Shown: in pieces, positions 26,557 to 34,637 of the stretch | Layout of the letters: every line of letters begins with the position of its first letter | How positions within the stretch are numbered: position 1 is the first letter of the stretch | NCBI RefSeq assembly: GCF_900115845.1 | Contig: NZ_FOXX01000015.1 | Coordinates: 54,084 to 90,326, forward strand | From: Priestia endophytica DSM 13796 | Lineage (GTDB): Bacteria > Bacillota > Bacilli > Bacillales > Bacillaceae_H | Reading direction: 5' to 3' | DNA: 36,243 nt | Position numbers and translations under genes: made by a program | The notes under the pieces: model-generated | Told to the model about the DNA's origin: nothing | Databases searched by the model: none | The model's input: only the letters and a program-made list of their open reading frames with translations

Positions 26557-27035
26557 AACAACCATATGATATCGTAGAGATGAAAATCCCTGCTAAACCA
26601 GATTATGTGGCCATTGCTCGTTTAACGTTATCGGGAATTGCTAACAGAATGGGCTTTTCCTATGACGATATTGAAGATATGAAAATTGCGATTAGTGAAG
26701 CATGTACGAACGCTGTACAGCATGCCTATAAAGAAGAAATTGGGGAAATTACAGTTGCTTTTGGTCTTTACGAAGAATATTTAGAGATCGTTGTAGCTGA
26801 TAAAGGTGAATCATTTGATTACGGTGACTTGCAAAAAGAAGCAGGTCCATATGAAACATCTCAAGATGTTGATGAATTACCAGAAGGTGGTCTTGGCTTA
26901 TATTTGATCGATACTCTTATGGACCAAACAAAAATCACTCATAATAAAGGTCTTACTTTAATGATGGCGAAGAACTTACAAAGAGAGCAGGTGGAGAGTG
27001 ATGGCAGCACAATCTCAACCTACGAAGCTAAGTAA
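26553..27035 (+). CDS. rsbW: Anti-sigma-B factor and kinase RsbW
   Basis: GHKL serine kinase of 160 residues that binds SigB in unstressed cells and phosphorylates RsbV. The N-box is SEACTNAVQHAY, the G1 region VADKGESFD, and the G2 region EGGLGLYLID. It overlaps rsbV by 4 bases and sigB by 35 bases, so translation of the antagonist pair is tightly coupled. Confidence 0.96.
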   Translation: MKQPYDIVEMKIPAKPDYVAIARLTLSGIANRMGFSYDDIEDMKIAISEACTNAVQHAYKEEIGEITVAFGLYEEYLEIVVADKGESFDYGDLQKEAGPYETSQDVDELPEGGLGLYLIDTLMDQTKITHNKGLTLMMAKNLQREQVESDGSTISTYEAK

Positions 27036-27798
27036 AGAAGAAGTTATCCAGCTTATTGATCAATATCAAAAAAATAACGATGAAGATGCTCAAGATAGAC
27101 TTGTTATTCAATATAAAGGTCTTGTAGAATCCATTGCCAGAAGATATTCAAAAGGTGGCAACATTCATGAAGATATTTCTCAAGTTGGGATGCTTGGGTT
27201 ATTAGGAGCTATTCGTCGATTTGACCCAAGCTATGAGCGCAGTTTTGAATCATTTGCAGTCCCGACTATCGTTGGAGAAATTAAAAGATTTCTTCGTGAT
27301 AAAACATGGAGTGTACATGTTCCGCGTCGGATTAAGGAGCTTGGTCCGCGTATTAAAGCGACAGTTGAAGAGCTTACGACAAAACTTCAGCGATCACCTA
27401 AAGTACATGAGATTGCTGAACATCTTGAAGTATCTGAAGAGGAAGTACTTGAAACAATGGAGATGGGCCAAAGTTATCAAGCACTTTCTGTTGATCACTC
27501 CATTGAAGCAGATTCAGATGGAAGTACAGTAACAATTCTAGATTTAGTGGGGCAAAGAGAAAACGGATATGAGACTGTTGATCAACGGTTAGTATTAGAG
27601 AGAGTACTCCATGTTTTAACAGAGCGCGAGCGAGAAATCATTCAGTGTACTTTTATGGAAAACTTAAGTCAAAAAGATACAGGAGAGAAGTTAGGTATTT
27701 CTCAAATGCATGTATCAAGACTTCAGCGAAGAGCGTTAGAAAAACTGCGTAATGCAGTTAGGACGGATGCTGAAAAAGTGGAGAATTCATTTCAATGA
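27001..27798 (+). CDS. sigB: RNA polymerase sigma factor SigB
   Basis: General-stress sigma factor of 265 residues (B. subtilis 264). Region 2 shows DISQVGMLGLLGAIRRFDP and FAVPTIVGEIKRFLRDKTW. Region 3 has VPRRIKELGPRI. Region 4.2 has the helix-turn-helix SQKDTGEKLGISQMHVSRLQ. The ATG at 27001 follows GGTGGAGAGTG. An in-frame GTG one codon upstream is too close. It begins inside the rsbW 3' end and its stop overlaps rsbX by 4 bases. Confidence 0.97.
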   Translation: MAAQSQPTKLSKEEVIQLIDQYQKNNDEDAQDRLVIQYKGLVESIARRYSKGGNIHEDISQVGMLGLLGAIRRFDPSYERSFESFAVPTIVGEIKRFLRDKTWSVHVPRRIKELGPRIKATVEELTTKLQRSPKVHEIAEHLEVSEEEVLETMEMGQSYQALSVDHSIEADSDGSTVTILDLVGQRENGYETVDQRLVLERVLHVLTEREREIIQCTFMENLSQKDTGEKLGISQMHVSRLQRRALEKLRNAVRTDAEKVENSFQ

Positions 27799-28394
27799 TG
27801 AACGAATCCATTCCGCAAGTAAAAGTAGAAACATATCAGGTTTCTAAAAATGGAAGTCATTACTGCGGAGATAGCTATTTCATAGCAGACACAGAGGATT
27901 ACTTCCTCTGTGTTGTAGCAGATGGTCTTGGAAGCGGAGAGTACGCTATGTATGCAGCTGTTGCTGTTAAAGAAGCTGCTGAACGCTTCCAAAACCAAGA
28001 AGTAGAAGAGATTATGTCACAGTGCAACAACGCTCTAAAAAGTACACGAGGCGCAGCTGTTTCAGTTTTGAAGATTTACAAAAAGAAACTGCAATTTATA
28101 TATAGTGGAGTAGGCAATATTCGTTTTTATCTATATTCGCCTGATGGAAATCTAACATATCCCATCCCAGTAAATGGCTTTCTTTCTGGAAAACCTCAGC
28201 CCTTTAAAACAGGTACGTTTTCTTATCAGCTAGGAAGTCACTTTTTAATTCATACAGATGGCATTTCAATCAGTGGAATTAAAAATATCTTTTCGCGTTC
28301 AAGATCGCTTTCTGATATTTCTTCCTATATGCAAATGAGTATTCCTCCTTCAAATGATGACGCAACATATGTTTTAGGTTGTGTTGGTCACTAA
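27795..28394 (+). CDS. rsbX: Feedback phosphatase RsbX
   Basis: PP2C-family serine phosphatase of 199 residues that dephosphorylates RsbS-P and RsbR-P, resetting the stressosome after stress. The metal-binding aspartates are in VVADGLGSGEYA and LIHTDGIS, and NDDATYVLG is near the C-terminus. It starts with ATGATG overlapping the sigB stop; either Met could be used. Last gene of the operon, transcribed from both the rsbR and the internal sigma-B promoter. Confidence 0.93.
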   Translation: MMNESIPQVKVETYQVSKNGSHYCGDSYFIADTEDYFLCVVADGLGSGEYAMYAAVAVKEAAERFQNQEVEEIMSQCNNALKSTRGAAVSVLKIYKKKLQFIYSGVGNIRFYLYSPDGNLTYPIPVNGFLSGKPQPFKTGTFSYQLGSHFLIHTDGISISGIKNIFSRSRSLSDISSYMQMSIPPSNDDATYVLGCVGH

Positions 28395-28410
28395 AAGAAT
28401 AAAGTGCAGC

Positions 28411-28443
28411 AACAGATTATCAGGGGGTAATCTGTTTTTTTTT
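28411..28443 (+). terminator. Terminator of the sigma-B operon
   Basis: A 9-bp stem AACAGATTA with TAATCTGTT and an 8-nt loop is followed by a long T-run. Confidence 0.9.
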
Positions 28444-28450
28444 GTTTCTT

Positions 28451-28478
28451 TTGTAAGGGAGGAAGAAATTGCTATAAT
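28451..28478 (+). promoter_or_regulatory. Sigma-A promoter of tex
   Basis: TTGTAA (28451-28456), a 16-bp spacer and TATAAT (28473-28478) with an extended TGC just before the -10. It lies 31 bp upstream of tex. Confidence 0.75.
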
Positions 28479-28508
28479 AAAGAAAGGTCCAGCGAAGGAG
28501 GAACGCGT

Positions 28509-30674
28509 ATGTCATTAACAAAAGAACAGCAGTTGAAGCAAATTGAAGCTTCATTACATATACCTTTAAAAAAGATTAAAAGCGTAATTGAACTCACTGA
28601 AGAAGGAAATACAGTACCATTTATTGCCCGCTATCGAAAGGAAATGACAGGGGCTCTTGATGAAGTTGAAATACAGTCTGTGCTAGATCGATGGACATAC
28701 CTTCAAAATCTTGAGAACCGAAAAGAAGAAGTTTTAAGACTTATTGAAGAACAAGGGAAATTATCAGATGACCTTAAAAAGCAAATTGAAAAAGCTTTAA
28801 AGCTTCAGGAAGTAGAAGATTTATATAGACCATATAAGCAAAAAAGAAGAACGAAAGCAACAATTGCTAAAGAGCGGGGACTACAGCCACTTGCTGACTG
28901 GTTGCTAACATTCTCAACAAAAGAAGAAGTCGAGAACTATGCACAAAAGTTTATCTCTCAAGATAAAGAAGTACGTACAATAGAAGAAGCCCTAGAAGGA
29001 GCAGAAGATATTATTGCTGAAGAAATTTCAGATCATCCTAAGTACCGAGAATGGATTCGTGTGCAAACTCGAAAAGAAGGTAAAATCGCATCAGCTAAGA
29101 AAAAGGACGCAATAGATGAAAAAGAAGTTTACAGCATGTATTACGAATATGAAGAGAACATTAATAGAATTGTACCTCACAGAGTATTGGCGTTGAATCG
29201 AGGAGAAAGTGAAAATGTGCTTCGTATTTCAATGGGTTTTCCAGAAGATCGTATTATTCAATATTTAGAGCGCGAAATTATTAAAAATGTTCATGCTCCT
29301 TCTGTTTCTTATGTAAAAAAAGCAATTGCAGATGGATTCAAACGCCTTTTAGCTCCTTCTATTGAAAGAGAAATCCGAAGTGAACTTACAGAAGTAGGAG
29401 AGAACCAGGCTATCAAAATTTTCTCTGAGAACTTGCGTAATTTACTTTTACAGCCTCCTCTTAAAGGGAAAATGGTGCTAGGAGTAGATCCTGCATATCG
29501 AACGGGTTGTAAGCTAGCTGTTGTAGATGAAACAGGTAAAACATTAGAAATTGATGTAATCTATCCTCACCCGCCAAAAGCTAAGAAGCAAGAAGCATAT
29601 GACAAAGTTGTTGAACTGCTACAAAAATATAATGTTGAAGTAGTAGCAATTGGGAATGGAACAGCTTCACGGGAGACCGAACAGTTTATTGCTGATTTGC
29701 TAAAAGATATGAAACGAAATATTTTTTATCTTATTGTCAATGAAGCAGGAGCAAGTGTTTATTCAGCCTCTGCGCTGGCACGTGAAGAGTTTCCAACTCT
29801 TCAAGTTGAGGAGCGAAGCGCAATTTCGATTGCTCGCCGTTTGCAAGATCCATTAGCAGAGCTTGTTAAGATTGATCCAAAATCCGTTGGAGTTGGTCAA
29901 TATCAGCATGATGTGTCTCAAAAAAAATTAAACGAGTCATTAAAATTTGTTGTTGAAACGGTTGTAAACCAAGTTGGTGTAAATTTAAATACAGCTTCAT
30001 CTTCTCTTTTACAATATGTGGCGGGGCTTAACAAAACAGTGGCAAACAATATTGTGCAATATAGAGAAGAAGAGGGGAAACTTACAAATCGTAGCCAGCT
30101 CAAGAAGGTTCCTCGATTAGGCACCAAAACATATGAGCAGTGCGTTGGTTTCTTGCGTATTCTAGATGGAAAGCAGCCTCTTGATAGAACAGGGATTCAT
30201 CCTGAGAATTATGAGGCAACTAAAAAATTATTACAAATGATAGGGATGACAACTAAAGATCTTGGGAGCCCTTTGTTAGCCGAAAAAATAAAGGAACTAA
30301 GCAAAGAGGAAGCCTTGCAAGAACTGGAAATTGGAGAATTAACTTTAAATGATATTATTGACTCTCTTCAAAGACCAGAGCGTGACCCACGGGATGAATT
30401 ACCAAAGCCTCTTCTCAAACAAGATATTCTAAAGCTAGAAGATTTAACACAAGGGATGGAGCTTGAAGGCACAGTAAGAAATGTTGTGGACTTTGGCGCA
30501 TTTGTAGATATCGGGGTAAAGCAAGATGGTCTTGTGCATATTTCAAAGCTAAGAAATTCATATGTCAAGCACCCATTAGACGTTGTCGCTGTTGGTGATC
30601 TAGTAACAGTATGGGTGGAAAGTGTTGATGCTTCAAAAGGACGTATTGCTTTGTCTATGATTGCACCTTCTTAA
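28509..30674 (+). CDS. tex: Tex-family S1 RNA-binding protein (YdcI)
   Basis: Cytoplasmic nucleic-acid-binding protein linked to transcription in other bacteria. The protein has 721 residues (B. subtilis YdcI 719). Domains in order: N-terminal helical bundle (1-about 320) with VPFIARYRKEMTGALDE, a YqgF/RNase H-like domain starting at GVDPAYRTGCKLAVVDE (about 325-450), helix-hairpin-helix repeats (LNTASSSLLQYVAGLNKTVA, about 495-570) and an S1 domain (about 645-718; GTVRNVVDFGAFVDIGV). GGAGG is 7 nt before the ATG. Its neighbours cmpA and sprT-like ydcK are the same in B. subtilis. Confidence 0.95.
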   Translation: MSLTKEQQLKQIEASLHIPLKKIKSVIELTEEGNTVPFIARYRKEMTGALDEVEIQSVLDRWTYLQNLENRKEEVLRLIEEQGKLSDDLKKQIEKALKLQEVEDLYRPYKQKRRTKATIAKERGLQPLADWLLTFSTKEEVENYAQKFISQDKEVRTIEEALEGAEDIIAEEISDHPKYREWIRVQTRKEGKIASAKKKDAIDEKEVYSMYYEYEENINRIVPHRVLALNRGESENVLRISMGFPEDRIIQYLEREIIKNVHAPSVSYVKKAIADGFKRLLAPSIEREIRSELTEVGENQAIKIFSENLRNLLLQPPLKGKMVLGVDPAYRTGCKLAVVDETGKTLEIDVIYPHPPKAKKQEAYDKVVELLQKYNVEVVAIGNGTASRETEQFIADLLKDMKRNIFYLIVNEAGASVYSASALAREEFPTLQVEERSAISIARRLQDPLAELVKIDPKSVGVGQYQHDVSQKKLNESLKFVVETVVNQVGVNLNTASSSLLQYVAGLNKTVANNIVQYREEEGKLTNRSQLKKVPRLGTKTYEQCVGFLRILDGKQPLDRTGIHPENYEATKKLLQMIGMTTKDLGSPLLAEKIKELSKEEALQELEIGELTLNDIIDSLQRPERDPRDELPKPLLKQDILKLEDLTQGMELEGTVRNVVDFGAFVDIGVKQDGLVHISKLRNSYVKHPLDVVAVGDLVTVWVESVDASKGRIALSMIAPS

Positions 30675-30680
30675 AACAAG

Positions 30681-30710
30681 GGGCACTGCTAAGAGCAGTG
30701 CTTCTTTTGA
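30681..30710 (+). terminator. Terminator of tex, overlapping the cmpA 3' end
   Basis: A 9-bp stem GGCACTGCT with AGCAGTGCT (one wobble) and a 3-nt loop is followed by TCTTTT. The same DNA encodes the last codons and stop of cmpA on the other strand. Confidence 0.7.
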
Positions 30711-30802
30711 TAAAAGAACCAACACTGATTCAATAGTTTAATTTGATAACGATCTTTCGTATAATAAGCACGCTGCATTTGATTGATTAGCCATGAAGGC
30801 AT
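30689..30802 (-). CDS. cmpA: Cortex morphogenetic protein CmpA (37 aa)
   Basis: Very short gene encoding 37 residues: MPSWLINQMQRAYYTKDRYQ at the start and NQCWFFYQKKHCS at the end, which I recognise as CmpA. In B. subtilis CmpA, made in the mother cell, delays cortex assembly until the coat is properly anchored by SpoIVA, working with the ClpXP quality-control pathway. AAAGGA lies 9 nt before the ATG. It is antisense to the tex-ydcK intergenic region, the same position and orientation as in B. subtilis. Mother-cell sigma-E control is expected, but I do not see a convincing sigma-E site upstream. Automated annotation easily misses it because of its length. Confidence 0.93.
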   Translation of the reverse strand: MPSWLINQMQRAYYTKDRYQIKLLNQCWFFYQKKHCS

Positions 30803-30890
30803 ATTGCCACGTCCTTTCTGTTTAAAAGGGAAGTAATAGTAAGTATATGCGCCTAGGGCTAGTCACGTGCTTATGAAAGGAGATGGAGTA

Positions 30891-31355
30891 ATGAATAATG
30901 ACAGTTTGCAAGAGCTAGTAGAAAAAGTCTCTATAGAATCCTTTGACAGAGCATTTGAACATCAGGCATATTTCAACAAACGACTTCGGACAACAGGTGG
31001 CCGCTATATGCTTAATACACATCATATTGAAGTGAATTTTAAGTATTATGAAGCGTTTGGAGAAGAAGAGCTTATTGGGATTATTAAACATGAGCTATGT
31101 CATTATCATCTTCATCTTACAGGCAAAGGATATAAGCATGGAGACCAAGAATTCAAAGCGTTGCTAAAACAAGTTGGAGCTCCAAGGTATTGTAGCTCAC
31201 TTTCTTCTATTCAACAGAAAAACAAGAATGTTTTTTACCGTTGTAAAGATTGCAATTATCTCTATGAAAGAAAGCGTAAAGTAGATATTACAAAATACAG
31301 GTGTGGAAGATGCAAAGGTAGCCTTCTTCTTCTTGAAAAAGGTATTGACTCTTAA
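30891..31355 (+). CDS. ydcK: SprT-family zinc metalloprotein (YdcK)
   Basis: The protein has 154 residues. The zinc-metalloprotease-type motif HELCH is at 67-71 within IIKHELCHYHLHLTGKGYKHG. A C-terminal zinc ribbon has C118, C121, C138 and C141. This matches the SprT-like family (Wss1/Spartan superfamily fold). The bacterial function is not established. GGAG lies 8 nt before the ATG at 30891. An in-frame ATG at 30867 has no ribosome site. Its position upstream of the tRNA cluster is conserved. Confidence 0.92.
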   Translation: MNNDSLQELVEKVSIESFDRAFEHQAYFNKRLRTTGGRYMLNTHHIEVNFKYYEAFGEEELIGIIKHELCHYHLHLTGKGYKHGDQEFKALLKQVGAPRYCSSLSSIQQKNKNVFYRCKDCNYLYERKRKVDITKYRCGRCKGSLLLLEKGIDS

Positions 31356-31421
31356 AATAAACTATGCTAAATTTATGGAGTCGCTATTTCTAGGATAAAC
31401 TTTTAGTTTGTAAGAAAGATG

Positions 31422-31450
31422 TTGACAAGCTAAGTTAGCTGGTATATAAT
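31422..31450 (+). promoter_or_regulatory. Consensus sigma-A promoter of the tRNA cluster
   Basis: TTGACA (31422-31427), a 17-bp spacer and TATAAT (31445-31450): both hexamers and the spacing are perfect, as is usual for stable RNA genes. Confidence 0.93.
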
Positions 31451-31472
31451 AAATAGCGTCTCATCTTAATAT

Positions 31473-31547
31473 TCCACAGTAGCTCAGTGGTAGAGCTATC
31501 GGCTGTTAACCGATCGGTCGTAGGTTCGAGTCCTACCTGTGGAGCCA
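31473..31547 (+). tRNA. tRNA-Asn(GTT)
   Basis: Cloverleaf with acceptor arms TCCACAG and CTGTGGA, anticodon GTT in CTGTTAA, T-loop GGTTCGAGTCC, and encoded CCA. First of seven tRNAs. Confidence 0.96.
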
Positions 31548-31550
31548 AAC

Positions 31551-31641
31551 GGGGAAGTACTCAAGTGGCTGAAGAGGCGCCCCTGCTAAGGGTGTAGGTC
31601 GCGCAAGCGGCGCGAGGGTTCAAATCCCTCCTTCTCCGCCA
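31551..31641 (+). tRNA. tRNA-Ser(GCT)
   Basis: Acceptor arms GGGGAAG and CTTCTCC, anticodon GCT, long variable arm as expected for serine, encoded CCA. Confidence 0.96.
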
Positions 31642-31653
31642 TATTTCTTATAT

Positions 31654-31725
31654 GGCCCGTTGGTCAAGCGGTTAAGACACCGCCCTTTCACGGCGGTAAC
31701 ACGGGTTCGAATCCCGTACGGGTCA
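31654..31725 (+). tRNA. tRNA-Glu(TTC)
   Basis: Acceptor arms GGCCCGT and ACGGGTC, anticodon TTC, T-loop GGTTCGAATCC. The CCA is not encoded and must be added. Confidence 0.95.
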
Positions 31726-31799
31726 CTTTTATAATATTTGATGTCGATCATTCACCTTTTGAAGAAGTAAAGGTCATCTCATCAAGTTATATCATCTTT

Positions 31800-31874
31800 T
31801 GGGCTATAGCCAAGCGGTAAGGCAACGGACTTTGACTCCGTCATGCGTTGGTTCGAATCCAGCTAGCCCAGCCA
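31800..31874 (+). tRNA. tRNA-Gln(TTG)
   Basis: Acceptor arms TGGGCTA and TAGCCCA, anticodon TTG in ACTTTGACT, encoded CCA. A 74-base spacer separates it from tRNA-Glu. Confidence 0.95.
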
Positions 31875-31876
31875 TT

Positions 31877-31952
31877 GAGCCATTAGCTCAGTTGGTAGAG
31901 CATCTGACTTTTAATCAGAGGGTCGAAGGTTCGAGTCCTTCATGGCTCACCA
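31877..31952 (+). tRNA. tRNA-Lys(TTT)
   Basis: Acceptor arms GAGCCAT and ATGGCTC, anticodon TTT in ACTTTTAAT, encoded CCA. Confidence 0.96.
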
Positions 31953-31970
31953 TTTAAGAAAGTTTAATAT

Positions 31971-32053
31971 GCGGGTGTGGCGGAATTGGCAGACGCGCTA
32001 GACTTAGGATCTAGTGTCTTTATGACGTGGGGGTTCAAGTCCCTTCACCCGCA
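31971..32053 (+). tRNA. tRNA-Leu(TAG)
   Basis: Acceptor arms GCGGGTG and CACCCGC, anticodon TAG, long variable arm. The CCA is not encoded. Confidence 0.95.
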
Positions 32054-32070
32054 TTCATTTTTCAACACTC

Positions 32071-32154
<84 letters not shown>

Positions 32155-32156
32155 TC

Positions 32157-32194
32157 AAAAATACCAAAGGTTTAAACCTTTGGTATTTTTTTAT
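32157..32194. terminator. Terminator of the tRNA cluster (also convergent VOC remnant)
   Basis: A stem of at least 14 bp (AAAAATACCAAAGG with CCTTTGGTATTTTT) with a 6-nt loop is followed by T residues. It is symmetrical enough to work on both strands. Confidence 0.9.
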
Positions 32195-32463
32195 GGTCTT
32201 TTTTGTTTAACAAATTGTGAAACTTCAATTAGATTTTGATCAAGATCCCTAATATATACAAATGTAAGGGCTCCAAGAGTTCCTGTTCTTGTTCTTGTTA
32301 CAGGAACTTCTTTTATATTTTTCTCCGTAACAAAACCCACAGCTTTCCTCACAGCTTAAAATGTTTCTTCCTGTATTCCTAACACATTTATATAAAACCC
32401 TACTGTTTTTTCGATATTGTTTACAATTGAAATAAGATGGTGAAGATTCTTTATCAAAATCAT
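32191..32463 (-). pseudogene. Decayed VOC-family (glyoxalase/dioxygenase-like) gene
   Basis: One frame of 91 codons on the minus strand. The start LIKNLHHLISIVNNIEKTVG followed by FYINVLGI is the typical beginning of a vicinal-oxygen-chelate protein. The end FVYIRDLDQNLIEVSQFV is the typical close (metal-binding Glu). In between there is an in-frame TAA after EETF, and about 35-40 residues of the usual 125-residue fold are missing. The gene is therefore a pseudogene with a stop and an internal deletion. The ribosome site is weak. Substrate unknown. Confidence 0.8.
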
Positions 32464-32492
32464 TTATCTCTACTTCATGCTAGAGTATAAGC

Positions 32493-32829
32493 TTATGTGC
32501 TTAACCGTGAAGAGGTAGAGAGAGGAGCTCCATTGTATTGAATAGTTGCAAAAACTTGAATGTCATCTGCTGCATAAGGGAGAACAGAAGCTGTTGTGGT
32601 GAAAATACCACTATCATTTGTTAATAAAGAATCAGAATCAAAGTTAATCAAGTCGGAGGACTCCCCTAACGCTACTCTCACATTTTTTTAGGGGATTTTA
32701 TTGTAAGAAACTCTGCCGACAATTTTTAATTGTGTATCTTCTGTCTCAGAAATTTGTAGAGTAATATCAGGAAATTCACTTACAATCTGCACCGGATCTT
32801 ACCTCCACATCTGCACGTTTTTTGGTCAT
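32493..32829 (-). pseudogene. Decayed small gene, possibly Ig-like/beta-domain protein
   Basis: A good ribosome site (AAGGAAG) precedes ATG 32829, reading MTKKRADVEVRSGADCK then stop. One frame over, the text continues QIVSEFPDITLQISETED and SYNKIP, meets an in-frame TAA, and goes on KNVRVALGESSDL to a stop at 32493, ending in FATIQYNGAPLSTSSRLST. At least one frameshift and one nonsense mutation are needed to rejoin it, giving about 110 residues. The pattern GRVSYN..P..NVRVAL...G.F.T and FATIQYNG suggests an Ig-like beta-sandwich repeat, but I do not recognise a named family. Confidence 0.6.
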
Positions 32830-33070
32830 GATCGTCACTTCCTTAAAAATTACTATAAAATAAAGGAGGTAAACCTCTTTATCTTTCTATGGAGAAAAGA
32901 GGTAGAGTGCTACAGTAGAGATAAGAGAAACTAAAGCTAATTTGAAGAGCTCTTTCTAAATATGGAGTTGTTAAAATTTGCACAATCTAAGAATAAAGCC
33001 TCTTTCTGTAATTAACTATAATATGGTAAATTTCTGTGGAGTTGAAAACGATACAGGAGGAGATGTGAAA
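32830..33070. other. Intergenic region before the second acyltransferase
   Basis: It holds the ribosome site AGGAGG at 33055-33060. I see no clear promoter pair. A short inverted repeat ACCTCTTT/AAAGAGGT at about 32872-32902 has no T-run. Confidence 0.4.
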
Positions 33071-34111
33071 ATGCAAGTAAAAGAGATATTTTTTATTAGA
33101 TGCATTTCGTGTTTAAGTGTTGTTATGATTCATGTGTTAGGAATTACAATGGATAGTACATCATCTATGTTAATGACGTTATTAATGTTTAGTACCCCAG
33201 CATTCATCTTTATTTCTGAGTTTTTACTTTCCTACTCATATCCAAATGGGACACCAAAAGGTTTTTTACTAAAGAGAATACAGTTTATTTTTTTGCCATT
33301 CCTTTTTGTAGCCTTTGTTGATGCTGTTATGATGTCTAGTTTAGGTGATAATACGACACTACTATCATTTCTACAAAGAATAAGTGCTAATATCTTTCTT
33401 GGTAATTTTATCGGGTACTTCATCCTCATCATCTTCCAATTTTACTTATTGCATATTTTCTTTCATCAAATACTACAGCGGATTTCTGCTAAGTTTGTTC
33501 TTTCTATAGCGTTTCTTATTAATGGAGGATACCTTACTTTTGTAACGTTCATAGATATTCCTTCCTTTGGACCTAATCCAATCTTTCCGATTTCTTGGAT
33601 TCCTTTCGTAGGATGGGTTTTCTATTTTTGTCTTGCCTACTATTGTGGACAAAACTATAAGGGATTTATTTCTTTATTAGATCAATACCGTTATATCGTG
33701 TATGGTCTTGTAGCCTTATCAGCTTTTATGATTTTAAATAATACGTATTTTGGTTTCTTTGAAGTATCATCAAAAAGGCCTGATATTCTTCTATACACAA
33801 CAAGTATAATCTTTTTATTTTTCCATCTGTTCTCAAAAGTCTCAAAAGTACCGTCTATTATCATGACAATTAGTAATTACTCTTTCTCCATTTATTTATT
33901 TCATGTGTATTTCTTAGGGATAGGGCTTACGATTTTAAATAGTTTTACAGAAGTACAAAGTTCGCTAAGCCTTATGATTATTTATAGCTTTTCAATTGTT
34001 GGCCCCATGATGCTATCCTGGATTTTTAACCATTTTAAATATGGATATATGTTTGTTGGAAAAATCTATAAACCAAAACAGCGTCAACGACGTAATACAG
34101 TCTCTATGTAG
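33071..34111 (+). CDS. Acyltransferase family 3 membrane protein (second copy)
   Basis: The protein has 346 residues with about ten transmembrane segments. The N-terminus EIFFIRCISCLSVVMIHVLG has the R...H pair of Acyl_transf_3 proteins. LLKRIQFIFLPFL and YSFSIYLFHVYFLGIG are further family segments. The substrate is unknown. It resembles, but is clearly diverged from, the protein at 3871-4992. Start choice: AGGAGG is 10 nt before this ATG. The frame is open 31 codons further upstream without a ribosome site. It stands alone with its own terminator, bordered by decayed genes on one side. Confidence 0.85.
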   Translation: MQVKEIFFIRCISCLSVVMIHVLGITMDSTSSMLMTLLMFSTPAFIFISEFLLSYSYPNGTPKGFLLKRIQFIFLPFLFVAFVDAVMMSSLGDNTTLLSFLQRISANIFLGNFIGYFILIIFQFYLLHIFFHQILQRISAKFVLSIAFLINGGYLTFVTFIDIPSFGPNPIFPISWIPFVGWVFYFCLAYYCGQNYKGFISLLDQYRYIVYGLVALSAFMILNNTYFGFFEVSSKRPDILLYTTSIIFLFFHLFSKVSKVPSIIMTISNYSFSIYLFHVYFLGIGLTILNSFTEVQSSLSLMIIYSFSIVGPMMLSWIFNHFKYGYMFVGKIYKPKQRQRRNTVSM

Positions 34112-34114
34112 CTA

Positions 34115-34157
34115 TAAAAAAGAGCCGCTTATTTGAAATAAACGGCTCTTTTTTATC
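34115..34157. terminator. Bidirectional terminator, acyltransferase and PPOX gene
   Basis: A long stem AAAAAAGAGCCG...CGGCTCTTTTTT with inner TTATTT/AAATAA pairs and a small loop. It contains the PPOX stop codon on the minus strand. Confidence 0.88.
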
Positions 34158-34611
34158 TTGATATTTCGTTGATTGTCTCTTCCCATCGTTGGATGACTTC
34201 TTCTGGATTATTTAAATTTATTTGTACTCCAGAAGTAATAGAAGCATATTTAGCTCTATCTTCACGTATGTTTTCAACTTTTCCAATAAAGCGTTCTCGT
34301 TTGTACTTAGTGAGATGGAGTAGCGGAAGCTGTTTGAGGGAGAGTTTAATATAGTAGGCTTTTCCTTGAAAGAAAAAAACAAGAGTTGCTTTCTTTGAAC
34401 GCATGATGTTCTTTGTTGTAGTCGTTTCTGGCCAAAGTCCAAGGTAAACTTCCTGTGCATTTTTTGCTACAATTTCACCAACGCTAATCATTGCTGTATG
34501 TGGCCAGTTCTCTTCATCTATTGTGAGGAGCATGAATGCTTCATGTTGTTTATTATCAAGGTTTTTTCCGTTTAATAATTCTAAGAATTCTAATGTCAAT
34601 TCCCTCTTCAT
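34153..34611 (-). CDS. Pyridoxamine 5'-phosphate oxidase-like (FMN-binding) protein
   Basis: The protein has 152 residues with a predicted split-barrel fold. The pattern EAFMLLTIDEENWPHTAMIS, then EVYLGLWPETTTTKNIMRSK and ATLVFFFQGKAYYIKL, is that of PPOX-class flavin proteins, which bind FMN or F420. The actual reaction is unknown. GGAGG is 9 nt before the ATG. It lies 26 bases downstream of ubiX on the same strand, so the two are an operon. UbiX makes prenyl-FMN, and a flavin-binding partner may be linked to that chemistry, but this is inference. Confidence 0.7.
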   Translation of the reverse strand: MKRELTLEFLELLNGKNLDNKQHEAFMLLTIDEENWPHTAMISVGEIVAKNAQEVYLGLWPETTTTKNIMRSKKATLVFFFQGKAYYIKLSLKQLPLLHLTKYKRERFIGKVENIREDRAKYASITSGVQINLNNPEEVIQRWEETINEISR

Positions 34612-34637
34612 AAGTAGAAACCTCCATTCTCAAAGGG

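Noticed and set aside
32493-32681. 62-codon stand-alone minus-strand gene
   Set aside because: It is continuous in frame with upstream coding-like sequence across a TAA, so it is a piece of a decayed gene.
32872-32902. Inverted repeat ACCTCTTT/AAAGAGGT as a terminator
   Set aside because: No T-run on either strand and a long loop; probably not functional.
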